From: Ferruginibacter sp.
GTDB taxonomy: Bacteria > Bacteroidota > Bacteroidia > Chitinophagales > Chitinophagaceae
Reading direction: 5' to 3'
NCBI GenBank assembly: GCA_014379625.1
Contig: JACMLJ010000005.1
Span: 1 to 64,000 of the forward strand
DNA length: 64,000 nt
Shown here in pieces: positions 44,217 through 52,311 of this stretch (positions are counted from its first letter, which is position 1; every line of letters starts with the position of its first letter). Made by a program: the position numbers and the translations under genes. The notes beneath the pieces were generated by a model, which was not told where the DNA came from, made no database searches, and was given only the letters and a program-made list of their open reading frames with translations.

Positions 44217-45500
44217 TTAGCGTTTTTGTTGCAGGGTAGTTTGTTTAACAGCCGTTGACACCAGCAGGAAAAAGCCAATGATAAAAAAGATAACCAACGA
44301 TAAAATTGAAGTACGTATGCTGCTGATACCTTCAATAAATCCAAAAGTAAACAGGCCAATAACAATAGCTAATTTTTCAGTAACATCGTAAAAGCTGAAA
44401 AAGGAAGCGGTATCTTTTGTTTCGGGCATTAATTTGCTGTAGGTAGATCGGCTCAGGGATTGAATACCCCCCATTACCAAACCTACCAGGGAGGCTATAA
44501 TATAAAAATGGGTTTCCGTAGTAATGAAATAGCCCGCTATGCATACGCCGATCCAAAGCAATACCGTAAAAATCAGCACTTTAATATTCCCAAACTTCGC
44601 GGAGAGTTTTGACATGCCAATAGCGCCCGCAATTGCTACCACCTGTATAATCACTGCTGTAATGATTAATTTTTGATCGGGCAGTTTTAGCTCTTTAATA
44701 CCAAAATCAATGGCCACCAGCATCACCGTTTGTACGCCCATGCTATAAAAAAAGAACGCAGCTAAAAAACGTTTTAATACCGGCATATTCATTACCTGGT
44801 CCAAAACAATTTTTAATTCATGAAAGCCGTTCGTCAGAACATGCTTTTTTGTTTTCCTTTCACTTTTTGGACTTATGGGCAAAGCTTTAAAAGTAACCTG
44901 TGCAAAACTTACCCACCAAATACCTACCAATAGAAAGGTCATTTTTAGGGCCAGGGTTTTATCATTCATAAATACCACCAGTCCAAATCCTATCATTTGC
45001 ATCACCACGCTGCCCAGGTAACCCAGGCTATATCCTTTGGCGCTGATCCTGTCGCGGTCTTTTTCAGCAGCTATTTCCGGTAAATAAGAATTATAGAAAA
45101 CCTGGCTTCCGTAAAATCCGATGCCCGCAAACATAAAACACAGGAGGCCAAGCGTGATACTGTGTTCATCAAAGAAAAACAGGATCGAACAACTTAATGC
45201 CCCGAGGTAACAGAAAAAACGCATAAAGTTTTTCTTGTTGCCTTTGTAATCTGCAATTGATGATAGGATAGGTGATAAAAGCGCAATTACCAGGAACCCA
45301 AAAGCAAGCACATAGTCTTTTAATTCTGTATTTACAAAACGCCTGCCTAAAAAACTAATACCATCCGGGAATTTTTCGAGGCCGGTTATGGCTGCGTAAT
45401 AGGCCGGAAAAAAAGTGGTGGTAATTACCAGGTTGTATACCGAATTGGCCCAATCGTACATAGCCCAGCTATTAATTACTTTCTTAGAAGCAGTTTGCAT
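44217..45500 (-). CDS. MFS transporter (UMF1/Atg22-like)
   Basis: 427 residues with about twelve membrane helices. The opening SWAMYDWANSVYNLVITTTF is the UMF1/Vacuole-effluxer family signature; Atg22 belongs to the same family. GFYGSQVFYNSYLPEIAAEK and GGIQSLSRSTYSKLMPETKD are further conserved loops. The exported compound is unknown; amino acids are a guess from the yeast relative. It is probably cotranscribed with the MBL hydrolase 8 bases downstream. Confidence 0.9.
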   Translation of the reverse strand: MQTASKKVINSWAMYDWANSVYNLVITTTFFPAYYAAITGLEKFPDGISFLGRRFVNTELKDYVLAFGFLVIALLSPILSSIADYKGNKKNFMRFFCYLGALSCSILFFFDEHSITLGLLCFMFAGIGFYGSQVFYNSYLPEIAAEKDRDRISAKGYSLGYLGSVVMQMIGFGLVVFMNDKTLALKMTFLLVGIWWVSFAQVTFKALPISPKSERKTKKHVLTNGFHELKIVLDQVMNMPVLKRFLAAFFFYSMGVQTVMLVAIDFGIKELKLPDQKLIITAVIIQVVAIAGAIGMSKLSAKFGNIKVLIFTVLLWIGVCIAGYFITTETHFYIIASLVGLVMGGIQSLSRSTYSKLMPETKDTASFFSFYDVTEKLAIVIGLFTFGFIEGISSIRTSILSLVIFFIIGFFLLVSTAVKQTTLQQKR

Positions 45501-45670
45501 ATCAGCATAATTATATTGGGTAAATTAAATAGGTAAGCGCTGTTGAAATTAAACAAATTATCTATTAAATAGCATTCATTTTATGGGCGGCACATTCAAT
45601 GATTGCCAATCCGTGCGATGCGTGGTAAGGCTCTTACGGGTTATTGAAGGCTGGATAACCTGTACACCCC

Positions 45671-46471
45671 TTACTGCCTGATTACCCCCTTCCAAATTAA
45701 TACAAGCATAATTATACCGGCAAGAATCCGGTAAATACCCCAGATACGGAAGCCATATTTTTTGAGAAAGTCGATAAAGAATTTGATGGCGAGTACTGCA
45801 ACAATAAAAGCGACTGCACTGCCTAAAAGTAAAGTGATTAAATTAGACTTTTCCAAAACTTCGGGATGGTCTGAATAAGTATCGAGGAAACTTTTGGCAG
45901 ATGCTGCAAGCATGGTTGGTACCGCTAAAAAAAAAGAAAACTCCGCTGCCGCACTTCGGGTTAATTTTTGGCTCATACCGGTAATGATGGTGGCAGCGCT
46001 CCTGCTTAAACCAGGGAATATGATCGACAATACCTGTCCGCAACCAATGATAAAAGCTGTTTTGTTAGTTAATTTTTCTTCTGAATCGATAATAGGTTTT
46101 GTAAACACCTTGTCTACGAATAAAAGTATAACACCGCCTGCCACCATTACCCAGGCAATAAAAGAAAGATTAGCGAGCGCGGCATCGATATGTTTTTTTA
46201 AAAAGAAACCAACTATCAATGCGGGTATCACTGCAATAATTAGCTTAATGTAAAAATTAAATCTTTTAAAATCAAAAAACTTTTTCCAGTATAATACCAC
46301 TACCGCGAGTATTGCAGCTAATTGTATCACTACCTCAAACATATCAACAAAAGGCGATGGGGCAATATCCAGTAAAGGATGCGCAAATTTCATGTGGGCA
46401 GTAGATGAAATTGGTAAAAATTCGGTAAGGCCTTCTATGATGGCAATGGTGATGGATTGGATGGTTGTCAT
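45671..46471 (-). CDS. uppP: Undecaprenyl-diphosphatase
   Basis: A 266-residue integral membrane phosphatase that recycles undecaprenyl diphosphate for peptidoglycan and other glycan synthesis; also called BacA for bacitracin resistance. The family motifs are AIIEGLTEFLPISSTAHMKF (about 10-29) and PGLSRSAATIITGMSQKLTR (about 153-172). It follows the DUF3098 and ftsX genes on the same strand, an arrangement I recall from other Bacteroidetes. A terminator and a tandem repeat tract separate it from the DUF3098 gene here. Confidence 0.96.
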   Translation of the reverse strand: MTTIQSITIAIIEGLTEFLPISSTAHMKFAHPLLDIAPSPFVDMFEVVIQLAAILAVVVLYWKKFFDFKRFNFYIKLIIAVIPALIVGFFLKKHIDAALANLSFIAWVMVAGGVILLFVDKVFTKPIIDSEEKLTNKTAFIIGCGQVLSIIFPGLSRSAATIITGMSQKLTRSAAAEFSFFLAVPTMLAASAKSFLDTYSDHPEVLEKSNLITLLLGSAVAFIVAVLAIKFFIDFLKKYGFRIWGIYRILAGIIMLVLIWKGVIRQ

Positions 46472-46485
46472 GGTATGCTGTTGGT

Positions 46486-46561
46486 AGATAAATTAGATAA
46501 AGTAGATAAGGTATATAAAGTTTATAAAGTAAATAAGGTATATAAAGATGCGAAGTAAATA
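46486..46561. repeat. AT-rich degenerate tandem repeat before uppP
   Basis: About seven units of a 9-10 base motif, (t/g)agataaag or gtatataaag: tagataaattagataaag, tagataaggtatataaag, tttataaagtaaataagg, tatataaag. It ends in gatgcgaagtaaatatg at 46548-46564, sharing atgcgaagtaaat with the tract at 21204-21282. It falls in the leader of uppP (minus strand). Confidence 0.7.
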
Positions 46562-46580
46562 TGATTAGCGATCCTTCTCT

Positions 46581-46614
46581 CAAATAAAAAATGCGATATT
46601 AAAACATCGCATTT
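46581..46614 (-). terminator. Terminator after the DUF3098 gene
   Basis: Arms aaatgcgat (46589-46597) and atcgcattt (46606-46614) with an 8-base loop. On the minus strand the stem is followed by ttttatttg. It lies 58 bases after the stop of the DUF3098 gene. Confidence 0.7.
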
Positions 46615-46671
46615 ACTTCGTTAATTTTGGAAAGATTAAGCCCTTCAATACTTTTTATATCTTATCAGCTA

Positions 46672-46923
46672 CTATACTTCCTTTGGTTTCTTCATAATAG
46701 CAAATATCTCAATTACAAACCCTGCTATGATGAGCATCGGCGCAATGGTTATCCGGGTGGTACTATACACATCATTGTCGTTAAAAACTTTGGGGTCAGC
46801 ACTTTTACCACCCGCCATCAAAAAGAATCCAATGGCCAGTATGATCAACCCTCCCAGCATCAGCATATAATTTTCTTTACCAAATAATCCCCTGGTTACG
46901 GTTTGTTTTTTATCAATACTCAT
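46672..46923 (-). CDS. DUF3098 small membrane protein
   Basis: 83 residues with two membrane helices: NYMLMLGGLIILAIGFFLMA (about 18-37) and ITIAPMLIIAGFVIEIFAIM (about 58-77). The loop GKSADPKVFNDNDVYSTTRI between them is the DUF3098 signature. Function unknown. It sits between ftsX and uppP, which suggests a role at the division site or in wall synthesis (inference from context only). Confidence 0.92.
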   Translation of the reverse strand: MSIDKKQTVTRGLFGKENYMLMLGGLIILAIGFFLMAGGKSADPKVFNDNDVYSTTRITIAPMLIIAGFVIEIFAIMKKPKEV

Positions 46924-46985
46924 GGTGATTTAGTTTAAGGTGCAAATAAAAGTAATAATTTTCAAATGGCGTTCATTTTCCGCAA

Positions 46986-47014
46986 GGGTGCCAACCTTTT
47001 GAAGGTCGGCACCC
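46986..47014. repeat. GC-rich hairpin between ftsX and the DUF3098 gene
   Basis: Arms gggtgccaacctt (46986-46998) and aaggtcggcaccc (47002-47014) pair at 12 of 13 positions around a 3-base loop. It begins 6 bases after the ftsX stop and has no T-run on the minus strand, so it looks like a REP-type palindrome or mRNA stabiliser rather than a terminator. Confidence 0.6.
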
Positions 47015-47020
47015 CTATAA

Positions 47021-47902
47021 TTAATACAGATCATCCAGTTTCATCTGTAAATATTTTAAGACAGAACGATGGGTACTGATCAACGAAATGGTTATTCCCA
47101 GAAACAATATCCCGGTTACGATCAAAATCATATTGCCGGTATCTCTCAGCAAACGGAGCCAGGGTATAAAGTTTTCTACCAGTAAAATAAATCCAAATAC
47201 GGCCACAATGGCAATAATTGCCGCAATTAACCCGTTGATGAGTGCCCTTATGTCTAATGGCTTTGCAATAAATCCGCGGGTAGCGCCCACCATTTGCATG
47301 GTTTTTATTAAAAAACGATTGCTGTACATCGCCAGCCGGATAGTATTGTCGATGGATATAATTACGATAATGGAAAGGAAGATTGCAAAAGCAAGAATAC
47401 CTGCGGCAATATATTTGGTATACGAACTCACATAACCCACTGTTTCTTTTGGATATTGAAATTCAGACATGATACCGGTAAAATTGGCTTCGAGGTAATT
47501 GCTTAAAATACTTAAACTGTCTTTATCCATATAATCGGCCTTCACATAAAAATCGATGCTTTCCGGCAAAGGATTATTGTTAATGAATTTTTTCCAGGAA
47601 CTATCGTTTTCTGTATTCCATTTTTGGATGGCTTTTTCCCGGGTAACATATTCCGCCGTTTTTACATACGGAACTGAGGCGATATATTTTTGCAGGGAAT
47701 CTACCTGCTTTTTGGCGGCAGATGGTGTAATCCAGGCGTGCACCTGGATATTTTCGCGGAACATTTCACCTGATTTTTTAAGGTTTAAAAACAACCATCC
47801 CACGATACCAAATAGAAACAATACCAAGGCTACACCTATTATTGCATACACATAAGACGGTTTGCTGCGCTTGGATGATGCTGATTTTCCGAATTGAGAC
47901 AT
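47021..47902 (-). CDS. ftsX: Cell division protein FtsX (permease)
   Basis: 293 residues. A cytoplasmic N-terminus is followed by a first helix (YAIIGVALVLFLFGIVGWLF), then an extracytoplasmic domain (about 45-160; IQVHAWITPSAAKKQVDSLQ, then ESIDFYVKADYMDKDSLSIL) and three more helices with NTIRLAMYSNRFLIKTMQMV and GATRGFIAKPLDIRALING between them. With FtsE it links divisome activation to murein hydrolases. ftsE is not in the window. It is first in the ftsX-DUF3098-uppP series. Confidence 0.95.
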   Translation of the reverse strand: MSQFGKSASSKRSKPSYVYAIIGVALVLFLFGIVGWLFLNLKKSGEMFRENIQVHAWITPSAAKKQVDSLQKYIASVPYVKTAEYVTREKAIQKWNTENDSSWKKFINNNPLPESIDFYVKADYMDKDSLSILSNYLEANFTGIMSEFQYPKETVGYVSSYTKYIAAGILAFAIFLSIIVIISIDNTIRLAMYSNRFLIKTMQMVGATRGFIAKPLDIRALINGLIAAIIAIVAVFGFILLVENFIPWLRLLRDTGNMILIVTGILFLGITISLISTHRSVLKYLQMKLDDLY

Positions 47903-48280
47903 GGGATAATTAAGTTTTTTTATACCGGACCGGTATTCATCCGGAAAGGTATTTAATGGGGAATTGGTGTTTACATGCGCTTTACAATTTCAATAAAGCA
48001 ATGGGGGCAAAAGTAAAGGATTTTACCTGCTTTACTGTATTTTTGCCCACTACAAAACGGGTACCTGTCAAATATATTTTTATTACGCGAAACTATACCA
48101 TGAGGGAAGGGGTAAAATAACTTTTCTTTCACAGTTGGAAGGGTGGTTTAAGTAATAAATGAAATTTGTACTAAGGGGATTAAACGCTTCCGGACCAGCG
48201 GAAGCTGCGGGATTGTATAATATTCAACTGGCGCTGGTGCCGATAAAAATAAATACTCAAATTACAATAGTTAATAATCA
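47903..48280. other. Divergent intergenic region ftsX/leuS
   Basis: About 380 bases without a gene. An imperfect inverted repeat (gggcaaaa 48005-48012, ttttgccc 48041-48048) carries a TAnnTTTG-like box in each direction: TACTTTTG on the minus strand (48008-48015) facing ftsX, and TATTTTTG on the plus strand (48038-48045) facing leuS. If used, leuS would have a leader of about 230 bases. I see no T-box or other known riboswitch. Confidence 0.4.
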
Positions 48281-51220
48281 ATGGAATACGATTTCAGAAA
48301 AATAGAACAGGAATGGCAGGTACGGTGGAAACTAAATAAAACTTATAAAGTATTTAATGATGCTGCAAAGCCTAAATATTATGTGCTGGATATGTTCCCT
48401 TACCCGAGCGGTGCGGGCCTGCATGTAGGGCACCCCCTGGGCTATATCGCCAGTGATATTTACAGCAGGTATAAAAGGCTGAAGGGTTTTAATGTACTTC
48501 ACCCAATGGGCTATGACAGTTTTGGCTTGCCTGCCGAACAATATGCTTTGGAAACAGGGCAACACCCGGCAGTAACCACTGAAAAAAATATTGCCACCTT
48601 CAGGGGCCAGTTGGATAAAATAGGGTTTTGTTACGATTGGGACCGGGCAATAAAAACAAGCGATGCCAGCTACTACAAGTGGACGCAATGGATATTCCTG
48701 CAAATTTTTGATAGTTGGTTTAACCGAATTACCAATAGGGCTGAACGAATTGCGGGTTTAGTGAAAATATTTGAGACAGAAGGAAACCTGCAACATGCCT
48801 GTCCGGGTGATAAGGTGCAAATATTTGCCGCGCAGGAATGGAATAACCTGGACGAAAAAACTAAGCAGGAAATATTGATGGACTATCGATTAACATTCAG
48901 CGCATACGGCGAAGTTAACTGGTGTGAGGCATTGGGTACCGTATTAGCCAATGATGAAGTGGTGAATGGTGTAAGTGAACGAGGCGGGCACCCGGTGGAA
49001 AAAAAGAAAATGCGCCAATGGTATTTACGTATCACTGAATATGCAGATCGGTTATTAGAGGGGCTGGAGCGAATTGAATTCAGTGATGCCATGAAGGAGA
49101 TGCAGAAGAACTGGATCGGCAAGAGCCAGGGTGCTGAAATGGATTTTGCTATCAGAGATCATGATCAGCTTTTAAGGGTATACACCACAAGGCCCGATAC
49201 TATTTTTGGGGTAGACTTTATGGTAGTGGCACCGGAACATGAACTGGTTAAGCAAATAACCACTGCTGCGCAAAAAAGGGAAATAGATAATTATCTGACC
49301 TATGTAAAAAGCCGCAGCGAGCGGGAACGTTTAGCCGAAGTAAAACAAATAACAGGGTGTTTTACCGGGGCCTATGCCATCAATCCTTTTGACGGACGGG
49401 AAATACCCATCTGGATAGCAGAATACGTATTGGCAGGTTATGGTACCGGGGCTATTATGGCCGTGCCATGTGGCGACCAGCGTGATTTTGGGTTCGCCCG
49501 GCACTTCAATATTCCCATCACAAATATAATCGGCAGCTATTTTAACGGGGAGGAAGCCAATGCAACCAAGGAAGCCATTTTGCAAAACTCCGGCTTTTTA
49601 AATGGCCTTTTGATGAAGGATGCGATCAGCGTGGCAGTTAATAAAATTGAGGAATTGAGAATTGGGACGCGTAAAGTTAATTTTAGAATGAGGGATGCAG
49701 GTTTTAGCCGTCAGCGTTATTGGGGCGAACCTTTTCCCGTCATCTGGCAGGATGGCGTAGCAATCCCTTTAGATGCGGTTGAATTACCATTGGAATTGCC
49801 ACATGTAGATAAGTATGGGCCCGGACCGAACGGAGAAGGGCCGCTGGCGAATATTGAGGATTGGGTCAACCTCATCCCTAACGCCTCTCCAAAGGAGAGG
49901 GGGACTGGAGAGGTCAAACGCGAAACCTCCACCATGCCCGGTTACGCAGGCTCAAGCTGGTACTTCCTCCGTTACATGGACCCGGAAAACACACAATCAT
50001 TTTGCGACAGAAAAGCCAGTGATTACTGGGGGCAGGTAGATATTTATATTGGCGGAACCGAACATGCGGTAGGGCATTTATTGTACAGCCGGATGTGGAC
50101 CAAAATATTATTTGACCTGGGATATATCGGGCACGATGAGCCGTTTAAGAAATTGGTGAACCAGGGGATGATACAGGGGAGTAGCAGGTACATGTATAGG
50201 GTGTCTCCTGTTATAATTACCGCAGATGGTTTTGATCAAGCTTTGTTACCTTATATTTTTATCTCGAAAAGTATTGCAGATAAATTAGAATTAGAGGATA
50301 AACTGGCATATGAAAATACAATGAAGTTTGCTGAAAGGTCACTTGCAGATGTTTACGGAGATTGGGTTATCACTATTACCGGAATTTCAATCTTAAAAAC
50401 ACATGTTGATGTAAACTTTGTTGATGGACTTGAATTGGACATTGATCAATTTAAAAAGTGGCGTAATGGTGAATATGCAAATGCAAAATTTATAAATGAA
50501 GATGACGGCACATATATCTGTGGGGTTGAAACAGAAAAAATGTCCAAATCAAAATACAATACCGTTAATCCTGACATCCTGGTTGACAAATACGGCGCCG
50601 ATACCTTCCGCATGTACGAAATGTTCCTTGGCCCTGTTGAACAGAGCAAACCCTGGGATACCAAGGGTATTGAGGGCGTACACCGGTTTTTACGCAAGCT
50701 TTGGCGCCTTTTTTATGATGAGGGGAAAGGCAAACTATGGAATGAAAATAAAGCAACCGATGCAGAATTAAAAGTTCTCCACAGATCCATCAAAAAAATT
50801 GAAGAAGATACGGAACGATTTAGTTTCAATACTGCCGTAAGCACATTCATGATCTGTGTAAATGAACTGGCGGATTTGAAATGTAATAAGAAAGAAGTAC
50901 TGGAAAATGTATTGATTTTATTAACACCTTATGCGCCGCATATTGCTGAAGAATTATGGAACCGGTTGGGTAACAGCAACTCAATTTTAGATGCGGCTTA
51001 CCCCGTATTTGATGGAAAATACCTGGTGGAATCTTCCAAAGAATACCCCATCTCCATCAACGGAAAGGTAAGGGCCAATATTAACCTCGCCTTAAGTCTT
51101 GAGCAGGCGGAAGTAGAAAAAATAGTGCTTGAAAACGAAGTAGTTCAAAAATGGCTGGATGGCAGGGAACCAAAAAAGATCATTTATGTAAAGAACAAGA
51201 TGGTGAATGTGGTCATTTAA
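48281..51220 (+). CDS. leuS: Leucyl-tRNA synthetase
   Basis: A 979-residue class I synthetase charging tRNA-Leu. The HIGH motif is in PYPSGAGLHVGHPLGYIASD (about 40-59), the editing domain CP1 spans about 230-430 (VYTTRPDTIFGVDFMVVAPE, then GTGAIMAVPCGDQRDF), TMPGYAGSSWYFLRYMDP lies at about 551-568, and the KMSKS motif is in ETEKMSKSKYNTVNP (about 750). The anticodon-binding domain and C-terminal domain follow. Two local oddities: residues about 532-543 (NASPKERGTGEV) are encoded by a palindromic sequence otherwise found between genes, and about 60 residues (about 645-705) seem extra before the KMSKS loop. The gene is intact in one frame. Confidence 0.97.
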   Translation: MEYDFRKIEQEWQVRWKLNKTYKVFNDAAKPKYYVLDMFPYPSGAGLHVGHPLGYIASDIYSRYKRLKGFNVLHPMGYDSFGLPAEQYALETGQHPAVTTEKNIATFRGQLDKIGFCYDWDRAIKTSDASYYKWTQWIFLQIFDSWFNRITNRAERIAGLVKIFETEGNLQHACPGDKVQIFAAQEWNNLDEKTKQEILMDYRLTFSAYGEVNWCEALGTVLANDEVVNGVSERGGHPVEKKKMRQWYLRITEYADRLLEGLERIEFSDAMKEMQKNWIGKSQGAEMDFAIRDHDQLLRVYTTRPDTIFGVDFMVVAPEHELVKQITTAAQKREIDNYLTYVKSRSERERLAEVKQITGCFTGAYAINPFDGREIPIWIAEYVLAGYGTGAIMAVPCGDQRDFGFARHFNIPITNIIGSYFNGEEANATKEAILQNSGFLNGLLMKDAISVAVNKIEELRIGTRKVNFRMRDAGFSRQRYWGEPFPVIWQDGVAIPLDAVELPLELPHVDKYGPGPNGEGPLANIEDWVNLIPNASPKERGTGEVKRETSTMPGYAGSSWYFLRYMDPENTQSFCDRKASDYWGQVDIYIGGTEHAVGHLLYSRMWTKILFDLGYIGHDEPFKKLVNQGMIQGSSRYMYRVSPVIITADGFDQALLPYIFISKSIADKLELEDKLAYENTMKFAERSLADVYGDWVITITGISILKTHVDVNFVDGLELDIDQFKKWRNGEYANAKFINEDDGTYICGVETEKMSKSKYNTVNPDILVDKYGADTFRMYEMFLGPVEQSKPWDTKGIEGVHRFLRKLWRLFYDEGKGKLWNENKATDAELKVLHRSIKKIEEDTERFSFNTAVSTFMICVNELADLKCNKKEVLENVLILLTPYAPHIAEELWNRLGNSNSILDAAYPVFDGKYLVESSKEYPISINGKVRANINLALSLEQAEVEKIVLENEVVQKWLDGREPKKIIYVKNKMVNVVI
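49871..49915 (+). repeat. Palindromic repeat embedded in frame in leuS
   Basis: The 17-bp core cctctccaaaggagagg (49884-49900) recurs in reverse complement at 58920-58936, where it is intergenic. The 5' flank ctcatcccta is also similar (ctcacctta in the other copy). Here it encodes NASPKERGTGEV without breaking the frame. Confidence 0.65.
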
Positions 51221-51501
51221 ATTAGAGGGGATCCAGTTGCATTGAATTTTAATTGCTCCAGTTAAATAAAATGCTTTGGACTATCAGGGTCAGGCTCTCC
51301 TGTGTTTTTGAAGACGCGTCCGGGAAAAAATTATATGCCGGAAATAATATCGGGTATTTTTTTATACATGGTAAACAAATTGATACCAGGGCTGTTTCAT
51401 ATAATTTGTTAGTATTATTTTAGGTGTGTATGGTCAATATTTCATCATTGCCTATTCACACAAATTAAACCACGCCCTCTTAATTAACATAATATTGGTG
51501 T

Positions 51502-52011
51502 ATGGCAAAACCAACAATTGAATTAATAGAAGCCCTCAGGGAAACAGCCACCAGGCTTCGTAATGGAGCATATTATTCCTGGGGCAATCATGGGGCTTGT
51601 AATTGTGGCAACCTGGTACAGGTGGTAACTAAGTTTAGCAAAGGAGAAATTTTACGCTACGCCCATACCGGTATTGGTGAGTGGACGGAGATGGCGGAAG
51701 AATTTTGCCCGGTAACCAATGCGCCACTTAGTTTAGTAATTACCCGATTGGAGGATATCGGACTGACACCAACGGATATTCACAATGTTGAATACCTGGC
51801 CGACAAAGAGGTGCTGCATCATTTAAAAGGCGGTTTTCGCTGGCTAAAACGAAACAGAAGAGAAGATGCGACCGCATATTTTGAAGCCTTTGCAGAGTTA
51901 CTGGAAGATAAATTGATCCAGGCCATTGACTTAAGCGATTTACCGGTCAAAGAAAAGCCCTCACCAGTTTCGGTTCAGTACAATAAATATTTAAGCCTAT
52001 CGTCAACCTGA
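51502..52011 (+). CDS. Conserved protein of unknown function
   Basis: 169 residues, no signal peptide or membrane helix, mostly helical. Distinctive pieces are YYSWGNHGACNCGNLVQVVT (about 24-43), with a CxC pair near a His, and TGIGEWTEMAEEFCPVTNAP (about 56-75) with a further Cys. The C-terminal part (LKRNRREDATAYFEAFAELL) is amphipathic. I recall similar uncharacterised proteins in Bacteroidetes. The Cys/His set could bind a metal, which is inference. It is a single gene between leuS and the M28 peptidase. Confidence 0.8.
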   Translation: MAKPTIELIEALRETATRLRNGAYYSWGNHGACNCGNLVQVVTKFSKGEILRYAHTGIGEWTEMAEEFCPVTNAPLSLVITRLEDIGLTPTDIHNVEYLADKEVLHHLKGGFRWLKRNRREDATAYFEAFAELLEDKLIQAIDLSDLPVKEKPSPVSVQYNKYLSLSST

Positions 52012-52311
52012 TCTGTTGTCTGAATAAAATAATATTTAAGCCCGTTTTGGCCAGAAGCTGACAAATGAAGATTTCTTTTCCCTCCCTGCATTTCCCGGGG
52101 GTGCAAGTCCTGCATACCACCCTTGCAGTGATCGACACCTAATCCGCCAACTACTATCCCCGCCTTTTTTTTTAAAGTTCAGGATATCCGGATGGCGGGC
52201 TGTCAGGAAGTTTTTTCAGGTAAATATCTGCCAGGCTGCTATTTTCAAGAATATAATTTTAGATAATATCAATTTTGATTGTATCTTGACCGGGATAAAA
52301 CCCACCTATTA
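52012..52311. other. Intergenic region before the M28 peptidase
   Basis: About 300 bases with no gene. It contains gggggtgcaag and, after a gap, ccacccttgcag (near 52098-52126), which could pair as an imperfect hairpin, and a run of T at 52166-52175. I do not recognise a known RNA. Confidence 0.4.

Noticed and set aside
45894..46253. 119-codon plus-strand frame opposite uppP
   Set aside because: Antisense to a gene with complete family motifs; hydrophobic composition is explained by the membrane protein on the other strand.
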